DNA of 64,000 nucleotides from Ectothiorhodospira marina (lineage in GTDB: Bacteria > Pseudomonadota > Gammaproteobacteria > Ectothiorhodospirales > Ectothiorhodospiraceae): NCBI RefSeq assembly GCF_900109495.1, contig NZ_FOAA01000001.1:310001-374000 (forward strand), in the 5' to 3' direction. The stretch's first letter is position 1, and each line of letters opens with the position of its first letter. The position numbers and the translations under genes were made by a program. Under the pieces are notes generated by a model, which had not been told where the DNA came from, ran no database searches, and saw nothing but the letters and a program-made list of their open reading frames with translations. Shown piece by piece: positions 43,168 to 53,878 of this stretch.

Positions 43168-45192
43168 TTACAATGCGACGGTAAGCATGAGGTCCAGCGC
43201 CTTGATGGCAGGGAAGGGTAGTAACAGCCCCCCAAGCCCGAATATCAGCAGATTTCGGCGTAGTAGTTGAGTCGCACTGGCTGGGGTGTAACGCACACCT
43301 TTCAAAGCGAATGGAATCAAAGCCGGGATGATCAGCGCGTTAAAAATTGTTGCTGCTAGCACTGCATTCATCGGGTTTGAAAGGTTCAGGATATTGAGTA
43401 CCCCCAGCGCCGGAAGACTGCTTAGAAACAAAGCTGGGAGAATGGCAAAGTACTTGGCCACATCGTTGGCAAGTGAGAAGGTGGTCAGTGAGCCACGCGT
43501 GATCAGAAGTTGCTTGCCGATCTCAACCACTTCCAGCAGTTTTCCAGGGTCAGAGTCCAAGTCGACCATGTTGCCAGCTTCACGGGCCGCCTGAGTACCA
43601 GAGTTCATGGCCAGACCCAGGTCTGCCTGCGCCAGGGCCGGTGCATCGTTGGTTCCGTCACCCATCATGGCAACCATTCGCCCTTCGGCCTGCTCCTTGC
43701 GGATAATATCCAGTTTCTGTTCCGGCGTTGCTTCTGCCACGAAATCATCGACACCGGCCTCCGCTGCAATGGCGGCTGCGGTCAACGGGTTGTCGCCAGT
43801 GATCATTACAGTTTTCACACCCATTTCCCGCAGTTTCGCAAACCGCTCCTTGATGCCGGTTTTGATGACATCCGACAGGGCAATGATACCCAATACCCGA
43901 TCGGCCTCGGCTACCACCAGGGGCGTCGCGCCATTTTTTGCGACTCTCTCAACAAGGCGGTCCGTCTCATCTGGATAGTGGCCGCCATTCTCAGTTACAA
44001 ACTTGCGGATCGCGTCGGTCGCGCCTTTACGGAGAACTCGACCATCGGGCATATCAATGCCGGACATACGAGTACTGGCGGAAAATTCGATGAAGTCGGT
44101 ACCTTCCGAAGCTTCGACATCGGAACCTTGGTTTCTGGCCAGAGCGACGACGGACTTGCCTTCGGGGGTGGGGTCTGCCAAGGAGGTAAGCAGAGCAGCA
44201 TCTCTCAGGGTGCCAGCTGCCACGCCCTGGACCGTTTCAAAAGCGATAGCTTTGCGATCACCCAAGGTAATGGTGCCGGTTTTATCCAACAGAAGTGTAT
44301 CGATGGAACCTGCCACCTCAACCGCTTTACCAGATTTAGCAATCACATTGGCGCGCATGGCACGGTCCATTCCAGCGATGCCAATGGCCGGCAGCAGTCC
44401 ACCAATGGTGGTGGGGATTAGGCACACTAGCAGCGCGACCAGCACAGAGAAGGAAGGATCAGCGCCAACGAAGCCTGCAAAGGGCACCAAGGTGACGACC
44501 ACAATCAGGAAGATCAGTGTCATGGCGGCAAGCAGAACAGAGAGCGCCAATTCGCTTGGGGTCTTCTGACGTTTGGCACCTTCCACCAGTGCGATCATTC
44601 GGTCCAGCAGTGAGTTACCGGGGTCAGCGGTAACCTCGACGACGATATCGTCCGAGAGCACCTTGGTGCCTGCACTGACGCCACTGTTATCAGTGCCCGC
44701 CTCACGGAGTACGGGGGCGGATTCGCCGGTAACCGCCGATTCATTTATTGTGGCAGCGCCATTGACGATCTCACCGTCAGCCGGTATCAGTTCGTTGGGT
44801 TTTACCAGCACCCGATCGCCTTTGCGGAGGGTTGTTGCTGGCACCTCCCGCACCCGATCACCATCAATATCAATTTTTCGTGCTTTGAGGCTCTCTCGGG
44901 TGGCCCTTAGGGCACCTGCCTGTGCTTTTCCTCGTGCCTCGGCAACTGATTCGGCCCCGTTGGCGAATAGAACGGTAAACAGCAGAATGGCGCAGATGGC
45001 AAAATCGAGTGCCGCAGGCTCGCCCTGAGTCAGGTGAGTAATGCCCAGCAAGGCAGTCACCAGGGTTCCAGTGCCGACCACCATCATGACTGGGTTACGG
45101 GCCAGGCTTTGCGGTGACAAGCGCTTGAAGGACTGGCGGACAATGCTGCCGACTTCCAGTGAGTCGGTCATTTTTGGGGTTTGATTAAACAT
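43168..45192 (-). CDS. kdpB: K+-transporting P-type ATPase, subunit B
   Basis: A 674-residue P-type ATPase. The TGES-type loop is in [17 protein letters not shown], the phosphorylation site is [20 protein letters not shown] (Asp about residue 302), and the hinge has [20 protein letters not shown]. It hydrolyses ATP to power K+ uptake through KdpA. ATG at 45192 follows GAGAAGG. Confidence 0.97.
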   Translation of the reverse strand: MFNQTPKMTDSLEVGSIVRQSFKRLSPQSLARNPVMMVVGTGTLVTALLGITHLTQGEPAALDFAICAILLFTVLFANGAESVAEARGKAQAGALRATRESLKARKIDIDGDRVREVPATTLRKGDRVLVKPNELIPADGEIVNGAATINESAVTGESAPVLREAGTDNSGVSAGTKVLSDDIVVEVTADPGNSLLDRMIALVEGAKRQKTPSELALSVLLAAMTLIFLIVVVTLVPFAGFVGADPSFSVLVALLVCLIPTTIGGLLPAIGIAGMDRAMRANVIAKSGKAVEVAGSIDTLLLDKTGTITLGDRKAIAFETVQGVAAGTLRDAALLTSLADPTPEGKSVVALARNQGSDVEASEGTDFIEFSASTRMSGIDMPDGRVLRKGATDAIRKFVTENGGHYPDETDRLVERVAKNGATPLVVAEADRVLGIIALSDVIKTGIKERFAKLREMGVKTVMITGDNPLTAAAIAAEAGVDDFVAEATPEQKLDIIRKEQAEGRMVAMMGDGTNDAPALAQADLGLAMNSGTQAAREAGNMVDLDSDPGKLLEVVEIGKQLLITRGSLTTFSLANDVAKYFAILPALFLSSLPALGVLNILNLSNPMNAVLAATIFNALIIPALIPFALKGVRYTPASATQLLRRNLLIFGLGGLLLPFPAIKALDLMLTVAL

Positions 45193-45205
45193 GATCCTTC
45201 TCCAA

Positions 45206-46918
45206 TCAGGACATCAGCGCCAGGGTTTCAGCGATAGGGCCTAGAATCAGCACCGGCATAAAGCTCAGCAGGGTGAACATCACAATCACCGCCAGCGTCA
45301 TCAGGCCAAAGGTGGCAGTATCGATGCCGAGGCTGCCGCGCCCTTCTGGTGCAGAGCGCTTCGCAGCGAGTGACGCCGCAATCGCCAGAGGAGCCAGGAT
45401 TGGAATGAAACGGCCAAGTGCGAGGTTGACAGCACAGGTGACGTTCCACCAGACCGTGTCATCTCCAAGGCCTTCGAAACCCGATCCGTTGTTGGCAAAT
45501 GCTGAGGTGTACTCGTAAATGACCTGGCTGATCCCGTGGAAGCCTGGATTGGAGTTGCCGGTAAGCGCCGGGAAAGCCACGGTGATGGCGCTGAAACCCA
45601 GAATCAGCAGGGGTTGGATCAGTAGAGCGATACACACAAGCTTCATTTCCCGTGCTTCCAGGGTCTTTCCGGCAATTTCCGGTGCTCGCCCGATCATCAG
45701 CGAGCCAAGAAACGCTGCCAGTAGCAGGAACAAAAGGTAGCCAATCAGCCCGACACCGATGCCACCAAAGGTGACGTTGATGAACATGTCGACCATCGGA
45801 ATCATTCCGCCAATGGGGTTGAAGCTGTCGTGCATGCCATTGACGGAGCCGTTGGATGTCTGGGTTGTCCAGCTGCCCCAGAGCGCGGTCGCCGTGGCCC
45901 CAAACCGGACTTCTTTGCCTTCCAGATTTGCTCCCTCTACAGTCAGGCCGGCGAATGCGGCGTTTGGCTGGTTTTCGGACCAGATAGCGACGGACGTGAG
46001 AGATACAGACATCAACACCATCACGCCCATGACCACTAGGGCCAGACGGCGGCGACCTGTCAGAAAGCCAAGAGCAAAAACCAGCGCCGCGGGGATCAGG
46101 ACAATCGAGACAGTCTCAACGAAGTTACTCAAAGGTGTGGGGTTTTCCAGTGGCACGCTGGAGTTCGGGCCATACCAGCCACCGCCATTGGTACCGACCT
46201 GCTTGATGGCAACCATCGGCGCGACTGGCCCGATGGGGATGTTTTGTACAGCCATTCCAGCGGTCTGATCCAGTGGGGTAGCGGTTTGGGCACCCTCATA
46301 GGTATTGGGAACACCCTGAGACGCCAGTATCAAGGCAATCACCGTTGCAACAGGTAGCATTACGCGAACAATGGCGCGCGTAATATCTTCGTAAAAGTTG
46401 CCGACAGAGATCGTGCCGTCTGATGAGGTCTGGGGTTTTTTATCGGAGCGACTCAGGAGGGTGCGAACAATCGAGATCAGTGCCGCCATGCCCGCAGCCG
46501 GTGTAACCACCTGAAGGGTCACAATGCCAAATGTGTGGGCCAGATAGCTGAGTTGGGCCTGTCCGGAATAATGCTGTTGGTTCGTGTTGGTGAGAAATGA
46601 GACGGCGGTGTGCAGTGCAAGATCCCAGCTCATACCGTCAATGCCATCCGGATTGAGAAAAAGAGCGCCCTGAGCCATTAATAGCCCAAATACAATCAGC
46701 ACCAGAACCAAGTGCAGTTTCAGTAAGGCCTTGCCGTAACCCTGCCAGCTCATCGGTTGAGATGGATCGACGCCAAATAGTCGGTAAAGACCGGTTTCTA
46801 GTGGTAGAAAGATCGTTCCTCCTGTGCCGGTACCACCTTTGAATACTCCGGCAATGTACTTGCCTAATGGCCACGCTAAAAGGAGCGTGACTGCATAGAT
46901 GATAATGACCTCGTTCAC
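45206..46918 (-). CDS. kdpA: K+-transporting ATPase, subunit A
   Basis: A 570-residue K+-channel-like subunit with about ten membrane segments. Selectivity-filter-like repeats are visible in [40 protein letters not shown] and [18 protein letters not shown] at 46918 overlaps the stop of the small reading frame upstream by four bases (GTGA), so kdpA is probably translated by coupling. Confidence 0.96.
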   Translation of the reverse strand: MNEVIIIYAVTLLLAWPLGKYIAGVFKGGTGTGGTIFLPLETGLYRLFGVDPSQPMSWQGYGKALLKLHLVLVLIVFGLLMAQGALFLNPDGIDGMSWDLALHTAVSFLTNTNQQHYSGQAQLSYLAHTFGIVTLQVVTPAAGMAALISIVRTLLSRSDKKPQTSSDGTISVGNFYEDITRAIVRVMLPVATVIALILASQGVPNTYEGAQTATPLDQTAGMAVQNIPIGPVAPMVAIKQVGTNGGGWYGPNSSVPLENPTPLSNFVETVSIVLIPAALVFALGFLTGRRRLALVVMGVMVLMSVSLTSVAIWSENQPNAAFAGLTVEGANLEGKEVRFGATATALWGSWTTQTSNGSVNGMHDSFNPIGGMIPMVDMFINVTFGGIGVGLIGYLLFLLLAAFLGSLMIGRAPEIAGKTLEAREMKLVCIALLIQPLLILGFSAITVAFPALTGNSNPGFHGISQVIYEYTSAFANNGSGFEGLGDDTVWWNVTCAVNLALGRFIPILAPLAIAASLAAKRSAPEGRGSLGIDTATFGLMTLAVIVMFTLLSFMPVLILGPIAETLALMS

Positions 46919-46995
46919 AGTCGCTCCTCCAGATCAATGAACAGGAAACATAGGCCGAAAAGCCCAATGATGATGCCTATACCGATCAGTGCCAT
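46915..46995 (-). CDS. 26-residue predicted membrane microprotein between kdpF and kdpA
   Basis: ATG at 46995 opens MALIGIGIIIGLFGLCFLFI and continues DLEERL to a TGA that overlaps the kdpA start. One hydrophobic helix is followed by a charged end. It starts 2 bp after the kdpF stop and contains GGAG in its last codons, which serves as the kdpA ribosome site. It may be a real second KdpF-like microprotein or a leader whose translation delivers ribosomes to kdpA. Confidence 0.5.
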   Translation of the reverse strand: MALIGIGIIIGLFGLCFLFIDLEERL

Positions 46996-46997
46996 GG

Positions 46998-47084
46998 TCA
47001 AAACCCTTCGGGCCAGAGCAGAGCAGCTACCAAGTAGGCGCCAAGTGCAAAAGAAATGATCAAAAGGAAGGTGGACACGCTCAT
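46998..47084 (-). CDS. kdpF: K+-transporting ATPase, subunit F
   Basis: A 28-residue single-helix protein, MSVSTFLLIISFALGAYLVA then ALLWPEGF, typical of KdpF (central LGAYLVAALLWPE close to the family pattern YLxxALLxPE). It stabilises the KdpABC complex. ATG at 47084 follows AAGGAGT. First gene of the kdp operon. Confidence 0.88.
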   Translation of the reverse strand: MSVSTFLLIISFALGAYLVAALLWPEGF

Positions 47085-47688
47085 ACTCCTTCAGTGAGTG
47101 TGTCTCTATGGTGCTGGGGCGGGGCGCAAAAATTCTACGACCAAGCCGGGGGGGAGTCGTAAAAATAGCGTTAAAAGACAGGTTGGACGGGTTGCCCTCC
47201 GGCGTTAGCCGAGAGGAAACTCGGTCTTGGCGTAGCGCACGTGGGATTTAAGCCGTACGGTCAGGGTGTAGGGCGTCACCCCCTGAAACCAAGCTGCCAG
47301 GAGTTTATCCCATAAGCTGTTCAGGGCGCCCAGGGTTTCCGGGGAGGATGGCAGTGCTGGATGAGGGCTGGCTATACTGGGGAGGGGGTAGCGGATGCCT
47401 ACCGTTTTAAAGTAGATTCTGTCTCCAAGATGGGGCCGCGTGCCATGGGACCATTCCAATTGAATCAGGCATGATCGAACATATCGTGATTGTCTAAGTG
47501 TGCTTGATTTTCTGGTCATGGCAAACTGATAGATATCGCGGCCATTGGTATGGTTTTTCCCCGTGTCAGGCTCTAACCGTTCTTATTGCTTGTTTGGAAT
47601 GTGCTCAATGGGGCTTCTGTTCGCCCTTTTTTCGACTCAAGGATTTATTAATGAAAACGACGAGTGAGAGGCTTGGGCAACCCTGATT
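47085..47688. other. Intergenic region between kdp and trkH
   Basis: This about 600-bp stretch should contain the KdpE-dependent promoter of kdp near 47090-47180 and the trkH promoter. A minus-strand frame of 104 codons (47205-47519) exists but resembles no family I know and lacks a clear ribosome site. An 11-codon frame at 47651-47686 ends 2 bp before trkH. AT content is higher than elsewhere in the window. Confidence 0.4.
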
Positions 47689-49143
47689 ATGGCTCTTTTC
47701 AATGTACGGCCTATTGTCCAAATTCTTGGATTCTTGCTGATTCTGCTCAGCTTTCTGATGACCCTGCCGGTGAATCTGCTTATGTTTGGCGACACTCCAG
47801 ATTGGCTGGCCTTTGTTAAGTCTGGGATTATTTGTTTTAGCGTTGGTTTACTCTGCTTCCTGAGTGCCGGTCGCGAGAGGCATGCGCTCAAACAGAGAGA
47901 GATGTTTATCCTCACCGTATCGGCGTGGATTGTTATTCCCTTGTTTTCAAGCCTGCCACTATTGCTGAGCGACTTGGAACTCAGTGTTACCGACGCATTT
48001 TTTGAGAGTATTTCGGGTGTGACAACCACAGGTTCCACTGTCATGAGTGGACTCGACCATTTGCCGCACGATGTTTTACTGTGGCGCTCAATAATGCAAT
48101 GGATGGGCGGGATCGGAATCATTGGCATGGCTGTGGCGATTCTTCCTTTTTTGAGAATTGGTGGTATGCGGCTGTTTGCCACAGAATCCTCTGAGTGGAC
48201 GGAAAAAGCGCTACCACGCACTAATCGATTGGCTCGCGGTCTTGTATTCAGTTATCTGATTCTCACTGTAAGTTGCATTTCCGTTTATTGGTTGTTGGGA
48301 ATGGATTTATTTAATGCTTTCAATCACGCCCTCACGACTGTGTCGACAGGCGGTTACTCTACGTCCGACAGTTCGATGGGGCAGTTCGATCAGTCCTCTA
48401 TTCTTTTTGCATCAGCCTTCTTTATGATGCTGGGCGGCATTCCATTTTTCTTGTTTGTCAGACTGCTGGATGGTCAGGCTCAGCCACTACTGGGAGATCA
48501 ACAGGTTCATTTCTTCCTTAAATTTCTACTGTTGATAGCGAGTGTGATCGCGCTTTACCGGGTTGTGACTGAAGGAACCTTTCCATTGGATGCCTTTGTC
48601 CATGCACTGTTCAATGTGACATCGGTGGTTACCACAACAGGGTACGCCTCTCAAGATTATTCTTTGTGGGGACCGTTCGTAGTCGTGCTGTTCTTTTTCT
48701 TGACATTTGTGGGTGGGTGTTCTGGGTCCACAAGCGGTGGAATGAAAATCTTCCGCTTCCAGTTGTCGATGCTACTTTTGCGGGAGCAGATGTTTCGGTT
48801 GCTGCATCCGAGTGCAGTCATCGCGAGACGCTACAATGGGCGCATTATCAGTGATGAAATTGTCGCATCCAGCGTTGCGTTTTCTTTCATATTCCTGGCG
48901 ACCCTGGCCGCTGTAGCGTCCGTTTTAGCGTTGCTAGGGCTTGATCTGACGACGAGCCTGAGCGGCGCAGTTACGGCATTGGCAAATGTCGGGCCGGGAC
49001 TGGGTGATACCATCGGGCCAGCAGGGAACTTCCAACCATTGCCGGATGCGGCGAAATGGGTCCTCATGGTGGCCATGCTTCTGGGGCGGCTAGAGTTGCT
49101 GAGTGTGTTAGTGATGTTTTCACCGCATTTTTGGCGGGGTTAA
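47689..49143 (+). CDS. trkH: Trk-type potassium uptake protein TrkH
   Basis: A 484-residue inner-membrane K+ translocator with repeated pore-loop motifs: FESISGVTTTGSTVMSGLD, HALTTVSTGGYSTSDSS, NVTSVVTTTGYASQDYSLWG and TALANVGPGLGD. The central GGCSGSTSGGMKIFRFQLSM is the gating loop region. It needs the cytosolic TrkA, absent from the window. ATG at 47689 has no good ribosome site of its own but follows the stop of an 11-codon frame by 2 bp. Its place next to kdp makes a potassium-uptake block. Confidence 0.93.
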   Translation: MALFNVRPIVQILGFLLILLSFLMTLPVNLLMFGDTPDWLAFVKSGIICFSVGLLCFLSAGRERHALKQREMFILTVSAWIVIPLFSSLPLLLSDLELSVTDAFFESISGVTTTGSTVMSGLDHLPHDVLLWRSIMQWMGGIGIIGMAVAILPFLRIGGMRLFATESSEWTEKALPRTNRLARGLVFSYLILTVSCISVYWLLGMDLFNAFNHALTTVSTGGYSTSDSSMGQFDQSSILFASAFFMMLGGIPFFLFVRLLDGQAQPLLGDQQVHFFLKFLLLIASVIALYRVVTEGTFPLDAFVHALFNVTSVVTTTGYASQDYSLWGPFVVVLFFFLTFVGGCSGSTSGGMKIFRFQLSMLLLREQMFRLLHPSAVIARRYNGRIISDEIVASSVAFSFIFLATLAAVASVLALLGLDLTTSLSGAVTALANVGPGLGDTIGPAGNFQPLPDAAKWVLMVAMLLGRLELLSVLVMFSPHFWRG

Positions 49144-49261
49144 GGGCTGGGATATCCCCACGTTTTCGCGTGCGGAATTCCTTCACTGCCCGGATGGAAA
49201 GTACACGACCTGACGGTGGAATGGCCGCCGCGTTGAACACCTGGACGGTGGATCAGGCGCC

Positions 49262-50950
49262 TTAGAGTTCCAGATCCCGGTCGGTCACGGCACCTTGGCT
49301 GGCCGAGGAAACCAGCTTGGCATACTTTGCCAGCACGCCGCGGCGGTAACGTGGTTCGGGCTTTTGCCACCGTTGCCGCCGCTTGGCCAGCTCAGCGTCA
49401 GGGACATTGAGTTGCAGCAGGTTCTGCTCAGCATCAATGGTGATGGTGTCGCCTTCCTCGACCAGGCCGATGGTGCCCCCCACATAGGCTTCCGGTGCCA
49501 CATGGCCCACCACCATGCCGTAGGTTCCACCGGAAAAGCGTCCGTCGGTGATCAGGCCCACCTCATCGCCCAGGCCGGCGCCGATGATGGCCGAGGTGGG
49601 AGAGAGCATCTCGCGCATTCCCGGGCCCCCCTTGGGCCCCTCGTAGCGGATGACCAGGATGTCGCCGGGCCGGATCCTGTCATTGACGATGGCCTCCATG
49701 GACTCCTCTTCGGAGTTGAAAACCCGCGCAGGACCGGTGATGGCAGTCTTTTTCAATCCCGTGATCTTTGCCACCGCGCCTTCTTCGGCCAGGTTGCCCT
49801 TGAGCACGGCCAGATGACCCTGACTGTATAGCGGCGCATCCATGGGGCGGATGATGTCCTGATGAGCCGGCGGTGTCGCGGGCACCTTTGCCAGGGTTTC
49901 GGCTAGGGTCTGGCCGGTGATGGTGAGGCAGTCACCGTGAATCAGCCCGGCCTCCAGCAACATCTTCATGACCACGGGTGTGCCCCCCGCGGCGTGGAAC
50001 TGGCTGGTAACGTATGCACCCGAGGGCTTGAGGTCGCATAGCACCGGCACCTTGCGGCGGATCACTTCGACGTCGTCGATGGAGAAGTCCACTTCTGCTG
50101 CATTGGCAATGGCCAGCAGATGCAGGACGGCATTGGTGGAACCGCCCTGGGCCATGGTCACAGCGAAGGCGTTCTCGAATGCCTTTCGGGTCATGATGTG
50201 TCGGGGTCTGCGATCCGCCTTGATGGCTTCGAGCAACACCTCGGCAGAACGTGCGGCGGAATCGCCCTTCTCCTTGTCCTCTGCGGACTGGGTGGAGGAA
50301 CCCAGGAGGCTCATGCCCATGGCCTCGAAGGCACTGGACATGGTGTTGGCAGTGTACATGCCGCCACAGGAGCCCGCCCCGGGGCACGCATTTTTTTCCA
50401 CCCCTTGCAGATCCTCATCGCTCAGGTTACCCGCTGCGTACTGGCCCACCGCTTCAAAAACACTGACGATGGTCAGATCCTGGCCTTTGTACTTGCCTGG
50501 CTTGATGGTGCCACCGTAGACGAAAATGCCCGGGACGTTGATGCGGGCCAGGGCGATCATGGCACCCGGCATGTTCTTGTCGCAGCCGCCGGTGGCGAGG
50601 ATGCCATCCATGCTCTGTCCCTGGACCACCGTCTCGATGGCGTCGGCGATCACCTCTCGAGACACCAGCGAATACTTCATGCCCTCGGTGCCCATGGAGA
50701 TGCCATCGGAGATGGTGATGGTGCCAAACTGCTGCGGCATGGCGCCGGCGGCGCGCAGGGCCTCGTCGGCCCGCTGCGCCAGGGCGCCGATACCGATGTT
50801 GCAGGGGGTAATGGTGCTGTGGGCATTGCCCACACCGACAATGGGCTTGTCGAAATCCCCATCCTCAAAGCCGACCGCCCGCAACATGGCCCGATTGGGG
50901 GCGCGCTGAAAGCCTTCGGTGACCGCTTTGCTTCGTCTGTTGTTTGCCAT
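49262..50950 (-). CDS. ilvD: Dihydroxy-acid dehydratase
   Basis: A 562-residue Fe-S dehydratase converting dihydroxyisovalerate and dihydroxymethylvalerate to the 2-keto acids of valine and isoleucine synthesis. Cluster and active-site stretches are [40 protein letters not shown] and [20 protein letters not shown], ending with [20 protein letters not shown]. Tandem ATGs at 50953 and 50950 follow AAAGGGCGAG; I use the second. It is divergent from the CRISPR-Cas operon. Confidence 0.96.
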   Translation of the reverse strand: MANNRRSKAVTEGFQRAPNRAMLRAVGFEDGDFDKPIVGVGNAHSTITPCNIGIGALAQRADEALRAAGAMPQQFGTITISDGISMGTEGMKYSLVSREVIADAIETVVQGQSMDGILATGGCDKNMPGAMIALARINVPGIFVYGGTIKPGKYKGQDLTIVSVFEAVGQYAAGNLSDEDLQGVEKNACPGAGSCGGMYTANTMSSAFEAMGMSLLGSSTQSAEDKEKGDSAARSAEVLLEAIKADRRPRHIMTRKAFENAFAVTMAQGGSTNAVLHLLAIANAAEVDFSIDDVEVIRRKVPVLCDLKPSGAYVTSQFHAAGGTPVVMKMLLEAGLIHGDCLTITGQTLAETLAKVPATPPAHQDIIRPMDAPLYSQGHLAVLKGNLAEEGAVAKITGLKKTAITGPARVFNSEEESMEAIVNDRIRPGDILVIRYEGPKGGPGMREMLSPTSAIIGAGLGDEVGLITDGRFSGGTYGMVVGHVAPEAYVGGTIGLVEEGDTITIDAEQNLLQLNVPDAELAKRRQRWQKPEPRYRRGVLAKYAKLVSSASQGAVTDRDLEL

Positions 50951-51163
50951 CATCTCGCCCTTTGGGAATGTCCAGCGCAGGCCCTGAATCAACACAGGGA
51001 TAGGCTCACGATATTACGGATTCGGTTTCACTGGGAAGCGGGGTGGGGGTGCGTTACCTCAGTATGATGCCGGAATGTGCGTTGCAATTTGTGCGAGGAT
51101 CTTGTGACGATCCCCCCAGAAGTGCTTGGATGAAGATCGTGAATGCCATTCGGAGAGACAGGA

Positions 51164-53878
51164 ATGTCGTATTACCTCTACTGGGGCAAGGCGATACCGG
51201 CGGACGGAGGCGATAGCTGCCATCTTCTGCCCTATCACAGTCTGGATGTGGCAGCAGTGGGCTGGCTTTTGTTGGCTCCCGAGCGGCCACTGACCCGGTT
51301 GCTGGCGGCGCGGCTGGATTTGCCGCCTGAAAGACTACGTCGATTCCTGGTATTTCTCTTGGGGCTCCATGATCTAGGTAAGTTTGCGCGTGCTTTTCAA
51401 GGTGTGGCCCGGCTGCAAGGCGGCAAACTGGTGACTCCAATAGAGGGACTGGCCTATACCGAACGACACGATCGCCTGGGGGCCTTATTGTGGCACGCAT
51501 CCTGGATCGAGTGGCTGCAGGATGGCACCCTGCGTTGGCCCGACTGCGACCTTGACCGCAAGGCACGCCGGCAACTCAGCGAGACCCTTCGCGCTGTGCT
51601 GGCGCCGATGTTCGGACATCATGGTCAGCCTGTAGAGGCTGGCCGGCTTGAGCCGGCAGACTTCTTCGGCGATGACTGCAGCGCATCGGATTGTGAGGCT
51701 GCGCGTCAGTTTGTCGCGGACTGGGCCACGCTGCTCGATCCTGACTGGCCGGTTCAGCATCTTGTCTCACCGGAATGGCGGGAAGCCTTTTTCGCCCTGA
51801 GTTGGACGATCGCCGGCTGGGCCACTCTAAGCGATTGGTTGGGCTCCAATCGAGATCATTTCGAGTATTGCCAAGATGAAATGCCACTGGACGATTACTG
51901 GCCACTGGCCCTCGAGCGCGCCCAGCAGGCGCTCCAAAAGTCCGGGTTTGCCGAGCCACCCAAACCGGTGGCCTATGCCGGTCTGGCCAGTTGGTTCGAC
52001 GGCGAGTCGGTGACGCCAACCCCACTGCAGCGGGAGGTCGAAACCCTGACTATTGGGGACGGCCCCCAGCTTTTCATCCTTGAGGACGTGACAGGTTCCG
52101 GCAAGACAGAGGCGGCCTGCATTCTTAACCAGCGCCTTCTGGCGGCAGGGCATGGCGAGGGGTTGTACTTCGCCTTGCCGACCATGGCGACCTCCAATGC
52201 CATGTACGAGCGACTGGGGAATCTGCATCAACGTTTCTATGTCGCGACGTCTCGTCCTTCCTTGGTACTGGCTCATGGCGCCCGCGACCTGAACGACAGA
52301 TTCGTTAAATCCGTGGCCTCGGAGCAGCCTGAAGACCAGAACTATGCCGCCGATGACATGACGGCGACGACATATTGCAATCGCTGGTTGGCCGACTCGC
52401 GCAAGAAGTCCCTATTGGCCGACGTCGGAGTCGGCACCATCGATCAGGCACTGATGGGACTGTTGCCCTTTCGGCATCAGTCGCTCCGCCTCTATGGCCT
52501 GGCGCGTAAGGTACTGATTGTTGATGAGGTGCATGCCTATGACCATTACATGCAGACCCTGCTACAGCAGTTGCTGACCCATCACGCCCGCCAGGGCGGG
52601 AGTGCCATCCTGCTCACGGCCACCTTGCCACACGGCATGCGCGAGGACCTGGCTGTGGCATGGCGCGAGGGATTGGGGCAGGCCCCGGTCTTGATGCAGG
52701 AACAGGCGTTCCCGCTGTTGACCCAGATCGGCCATGGCTTGGCGCGGGAAGTCCCGCTGTCCACACGTCCCGAGGTGGCGCGTGAGGTGGGTGTCGACTG
52801 GCTGACAACCGAGGAGCAGGCGCTCGAAACGGTGATGGCGGCGGTCGAGGCAGGGGAGTGCGTTGCCTGGGTCCGTAACACCGTGGACGATGCCATTCGT
52901 GCCTTCGAGCAGCTGCGCGCGCGCCATCCTGACCCAGTGCGATGCATGCTCTTCCACAGCCGTTTCGCGATGATAGACCGTCAGCGCATTGAGTCGGATG
53001 TGATCGGGCGGCTGGGCAAGGCATCCAACCCTGAGCAGCGACGCGGCCAGGTGCTGATCAGTACACAGGTCTTCCAGGAATCACTGGATTGTGATGTTGA
53101 CTATATGGTCAGTGATCTCGCACCGATCGACCTGCTGATTCAGCGGGCCGGGCGTCTTCAGCGCCATAAACGTGGCCCGCGTCGTCAGCCCCTGCTCGCC
53201 ATTTTGGCGCCGGAATGGAGCGAAGCGCCGGATTCACAATGGCTGAAACGTGCCTTGCCGGGCACTCAGGCGGTCTATCGCGATACGTCCCTGCTGTGGC
53301 TGACGCAGCGCGTGTTGCGCGAGCTCGGGGCGATCCGTATGCCCGATGAGGCGCGGACCCTGATCGAGAGTGTCTACGGATCGGTTGCGGATTGGGTGCC
53401 GGATGGTCTGCTGGATGCGCGTTTCGAGCAGCATGGCATGAGGCGCCATGCGGTCTCGATGGCGGGCTTCAATGTCCTGTCGCTGGAGCAGGGTTACCTT
53501 CGCCATCCCGGTTTTGATCAGTGGCAGGAGGAGCAGGAGATCGGGACGCGCCTGGTCGATGAGCCGACGGTCAACGTGGTACTGCTCAAGCATCGTGCAG
53601 ATGGCGAGCTGGCGCTTTGGGTGGAGGGGGAGTTCCACGCCGACATGCTCAGCCAGGTCAAGCTGCGCCAGAGCCAGGCTGAGAAGCTGGCGGGCTTGCC
53701 CACCGACCGGCAGCCCCAGTGGGAGGCCCTTCAGGAACGCTACAAGGCGCTGCGCTTTACCCAGCCGTGGCTGGTCGAAGCCGATACTGCCTGCACCTAT
53801 GACGGTGGGTGGGGTGTGGTGTTTTCAAAGGACGGGAATCCCCGCTGGCGCGGGGAACGAGCCTTAGAGTTGCTTTGA
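51164..53878 (+). CDS. cas3: CRISPR-associated helicase/nuclease Cas3, type I-E
   Basis: A 904-residue HD-nuclease plus SF2-helicase that degrades DNA marked by Cascade. The HD domain has LLPYHSLDVAAVG (His25) and FLLGLHDLGKFARAFQ (His69-Asp70). The helicase has Walker A DVTGSGKTEAA (about residue 309), DEVH box LIVDEVHAYDHYMQ (about 454), ILLTATLPHG and SDLAPIDLLIQRAGRLQRHK (motif VI). ATG at 51164 follows GGAG by 8 bases; an in-frame ATG at 51143 is less supported. The last codons (DGNPRWRGERALELL) lie on a CRISPR-repeat-like sequence, so the tail doubles as a non-coding element on the other strand. Confidence 0.97.
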   Translation: MSYYLYWGKAIPADGGDSCHLLPYHSLDVAAVGWLLLAPERPLTRLLAARLDLPPERLRRFLVFLLGLHDLGKFARAFQGVARLQGGKLVTPIEGLAYTERHDRLGALLWHASWIEWLQDGTLRWPDCDLDRKARRQLSETLRAVLAPMFGHHGQPVEAGRLEPADFFGDDCSASDCEAARQFVADWATLLDPDWPVQHLVSPEWREAFFALSWTIAGWATLSDWLGSNRDHFEYCQDEMPLDDYWPLALERAQQALQKSGFAEPPKPVAYAGLASWFDGESVTPTPLQREVETLTIGDGPQLFILEDVTGSGKTEAACILNQRLLAAGHGEGLYFALPTMATSNAMYERLGNLHQRFYVATSRPSLVLAHGARDLNDRFVKSVASEQPEDQNYAADDMTATTYCNRWLADSRKKSLLADVGVGTIDQALMGLLPFRHQSLRLYGLARKVLIVDEVHAYDHYMQTLLQQLLTHHARQGGSAILLTATLPHGMREDLAVAWREGLGQAPVLMQEQAFPLLTQIGHGLAREVPLSTRPEVAREVGVDWLTTEEQALETVMAAVEAGECVAWVRNTVDDAIRAFEQLRARHPDPVRCMLFHSRFAMIDRQRIESDVIGRLGKASNPEQRRGQVLISTQVFQESLDCDVDYMVSDLAPIDLLIQRAGRLQRHKRGPRRQPLLAILAPEWSEAPDSQWLKRALPGTQAVYRDTSLLWLTQRVLRELGAIRMPDEARTLIESVYGSVADWVPDGLLDARFEQHGMRRHAVSMAGFNVLSLEQGYLRHPGFDQWQEEQEIGTRLVDEPTVNVVLLKHRADGELALWVEGEFHADMLSQVKLRQSQAEKLAGLPTDRQPQWEALQERYKALRFTQPWLVEADTACTYDGGWGVVFSKDGNPRWRGERALELL

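Noticed and set aside
47205-47519. 104-codon minus-strand frame between kdpF and trkH
   Set aside because: No recognisable family, no clear ribosome site and unusual composition. It could be a remnant, but I cannot support it as a gene.
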